Shown: positions 4,525 to 5,856 of the stretch, in pieces
Layout of the letters: each line of letters starts with the position of its first letter
How positions within the stretch are numbered: position 1 is the first letter of the stretch
Assembly: GCA_934659415.1 (NCBI GenBank)
Contig: CAKUHW010000074.1
Coordinates: 1 to 5,856 of the forward strand
DNA: 5,856 nt
Origin: an uncultured Oscillospiraceae bacterium
GTDB lineage: Bacteria; Bacillota; Clostridia; Oscillospirales; Oscillospiraceae
Direction of reading: 5' to 3'
Made by a program: the position numbers and the translations under genes
The notes under the pieces: model-generated
Told to the model about the DNA's origin: nothing
The model's database searches: none
What the model saw: the letters and a program-made list of their open reading frames with translations, nothing else

Positions 4525-5856
4525 GTGTCCGACGTCATCGCACTGCTCAGCGGTGTAGCCCTGTTTCTGTTCGGCATGACCCTCATGGGTGAGGGCCTGA
4601 AAAAGGTAGCGGGCAGCCGGCTGGAGCTGGTGCTCTACCGGCTCACCAGCAGCGCCTGGAAGGGCATCCTGCTGGGCACGGGCGTCACCGCCGTGATCCA
4701 GTCCTCCTCCGCCACCTCCGTGATGGTGGTGGGCTTTGTCAACTCCGGCATGATGCGCTTCCGCCAGGCCATCGGCATCATCCTGGGGGCCATTCTGGGC
4801 ACCAGCGTCACTGGGTGGATCATCTGCCTGTCCTCCCTGGAGGGGGGCAGCGGCTTGGTCAAGCTGGCGTCCACGGCCACCATCACCGGCATCGTGGCGG
4901 TGGTGGGCATCATCCTGCGGATGTTCAGCAAAAAACCCTCCCACAATCACGTGGGGGACATCCTCATGGGCTTTGCCGTGCTGATGTTCGGCATGAGCGC
5001 CATGAGCTCCGCCGTGGCTCCCCTGCGGGAGAGCGCGGCCTTCATCCGCATTTTCACCAGCTTCTCCAACCCGGTCCTGGGCATTCTGGTGGGCGCGCTG
5101 TTCACCTGCGTGCTCCAGAGCGCCTCGGCGGCGGTGGGCATTCTGCAGGCCCTGGCCGTCACCGGCGCGGTGGATTTCTCCATCGCCCTGCCGGTGATCA
5201 TGGGCATTGCCATCGGCGCGGCTCTGCCCGTGCTGCTCTCCGCCCTGGGGGCCAATACCAGCGGCAAGCGCACCGCATTGGTCTACCTGCTCATCGACGC
5301 CATCGGCGCCATCTTCTGGGCCGCCGTGTTTTACGCGGCCAACGCCATCTCGCCCATGCCCTTCCTCCATGCCACCATGAACTCCGTATCCGTGGCCGCG
5401 CTGAACACCGTGTTCCGGCTGCTGACCCTTCTTCTGCTCACCCCCCTCATCGGCCAGCTGGAGCGCCTGGCCTGCTTCCTCGTCAAGGACAAGCCCGGAG
5501 AGAGCGGCAGTCTGGAGGAGGTGGAGCGCCTGGAGGAGCGCTTCCTGCTCCACCCGGCCCTGGCCATCGAGCAGAGCCGCCGGGTGATCAACTCCATGGC
5601 CATGAAGACGGAGGAAAATCTGCTGGACGCCTTCCAGCTGCTCCACCACTACAGCGACGAGCTCTTCCGCAAGGTGGGCCGGGATGAGACCGAGGTGGAC
5701 CGCTACGAGGACAAGCTGGGCACCTACCTGGTAAAGGTGACCAGTCTGGAGCTGACCAGCTCCCAGAACGAGGACGTATCCAAATTTCTCCACACCCTGA
5801 CCGACATTGAGCGCATTTCCGACCACGCCCTGAACATCGCCATGGCCGCCAAGGAG
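4525..5856 (+). CDS. Na+/phosphate cotransporter with C-terminal PhoU-like domain (3' end outside window)
   Basis: The frame is open from GTG at 4525 for 444 codons to the window edge. It encodes an inner-membrane Na/Pi cotransporter (NptA/PF02690-type), which takes up inorganic phosphate with sodium. It opens with the family start VALFLFGMTLMGEGLKKVAG. The two inverted repeats each carry the substrate motif: AVIQSSSATSVMVVGF with Q59, and VLQSASAAVGILQALA with Q198, where the second motif has Ala in place of the middle Ser of QSSS. Hydrophobic segments continue to about residue 318. From about 343 a soluble helical PhoU-like domain begins, with NSMAMKTEENLLDAF and the motif DIERISDHALNIA (D427-A439). 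Family members often have about 540-600 residues, so roughly 100 or more are missing. The gene has its own promoter after the operon terminators, so it is probably a separate unit. Phosphate as substrate is a family assignment; control by phosphate cannot be seen. Confidence 0.93.
   Translation, partial: MSDVIALLSGVALFLFGMTLMGEGLKKVAGSRLELVLYRLTSSAWKGILLGTGVTAVIQSSSATSVMVVGFVNSGMMRFRQAIGIILGAILGTSVTGWIICLSSLEGGSGLVKLASTATITGIVAVVGIILRMFSKKPSHNHVGDILMGFAVLMFGMSAMSSAVAPLRESAAFIRIFTSFSNPVLGILVGALFTCVLQSASAAVGILQALAVTGAVDFSIALPVIMGIAIGAALPVLLSALGANTSGKRTALVYLLIDAIGAIFWAAVFYAANAISPMPFLHATMNSVSVAALNTVFRLLTLLLLTPLIGQLERLACFLVKDKPGESGSLEEVERLEERFLLHPALAIEQSRRVINSMAMKTEENLLDAFQLLHHYSDELFRKVGRDETEVDRYEDKLGTYLVKVTSLELTSSQNEDVSKFLHTLTDIERISDHALNIAMAAKE

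Noticed and set aside
4315..5826. Long open frame on the minus strand opposite the phosphate transporter
   Set aside because: Low-complexity His/Gly/Gln-rich product opposite a clear Na/Pi cotransporter with QSSS and PhoU-like motifs; a mirror frame of GC-rich coding DNA.

Overview
The window looks like chromosomal DNA from a GC-rich gut Firmicute, probably in the Oscillospiraceae or a related Clostridia group. This is inferred from the GC-rich codons, lipoprotein and secretion signals of Gram-positive type, AAAGGAG-type ribosome binding sites, sigma-A promoters and a c-di-GMP-I riboswitch. The species cannot be named from the sequence. Four protein genes are supported, two of them cut by the window edges.

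Layout. Positions 1-651 (minus strand) hold the first 217 codons of a secreted, probably surface-exposed protein. Its leader, about 275 nt, runs leftwards from a strong promoter at 931-959. It carries a c-di-GMP-I (GEMM-I) riboswitch aptamer at about 770-850, followed at once by an intrinsic terminator at 732-778. The terminator stem reuses the 3' end of the aptamer, which suggests that c-di-GMP binding prevents termination and turns the gene on. Positions 960-1021 form an AT-rich divider between this promoter and a divergent, near-consensus promoter at 1022-1050. The long leader of the rightward unit (about 1057-1358) is filled with a mosaic of GC-rich inverted repeats that resembles a dispersed intergenic repeat.

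The rightward operon holds two overlapping genes: a lipoprotein of the family 3 solute-binding proteins (1359-2150) and a membrane-bound hybrid sensor histidine kinase with a C-terminal receiver domain (2147-4306). No permease or ATPase gene lies beside them, so the binding protein is more likely a sensory partner of the kinase than part of a transporter. The operon ends in one or two terminator hairpins at 4296-4351. A separate gene for a Na+/phosphate cotransporter with a C-terminal PhoU-like domain starts at a GTG at 4525, downstream of an extended -10 promoter, and runs off the right edge.

Together the window shows two signalling inputs side by side: an intracellular c-di-GMP switch on a surface protein, and an extracellular solute sensor feeding a phosphorelay-type kinase. 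No phosphotransfer partner or DNA-binding output of the kinase is visible here.
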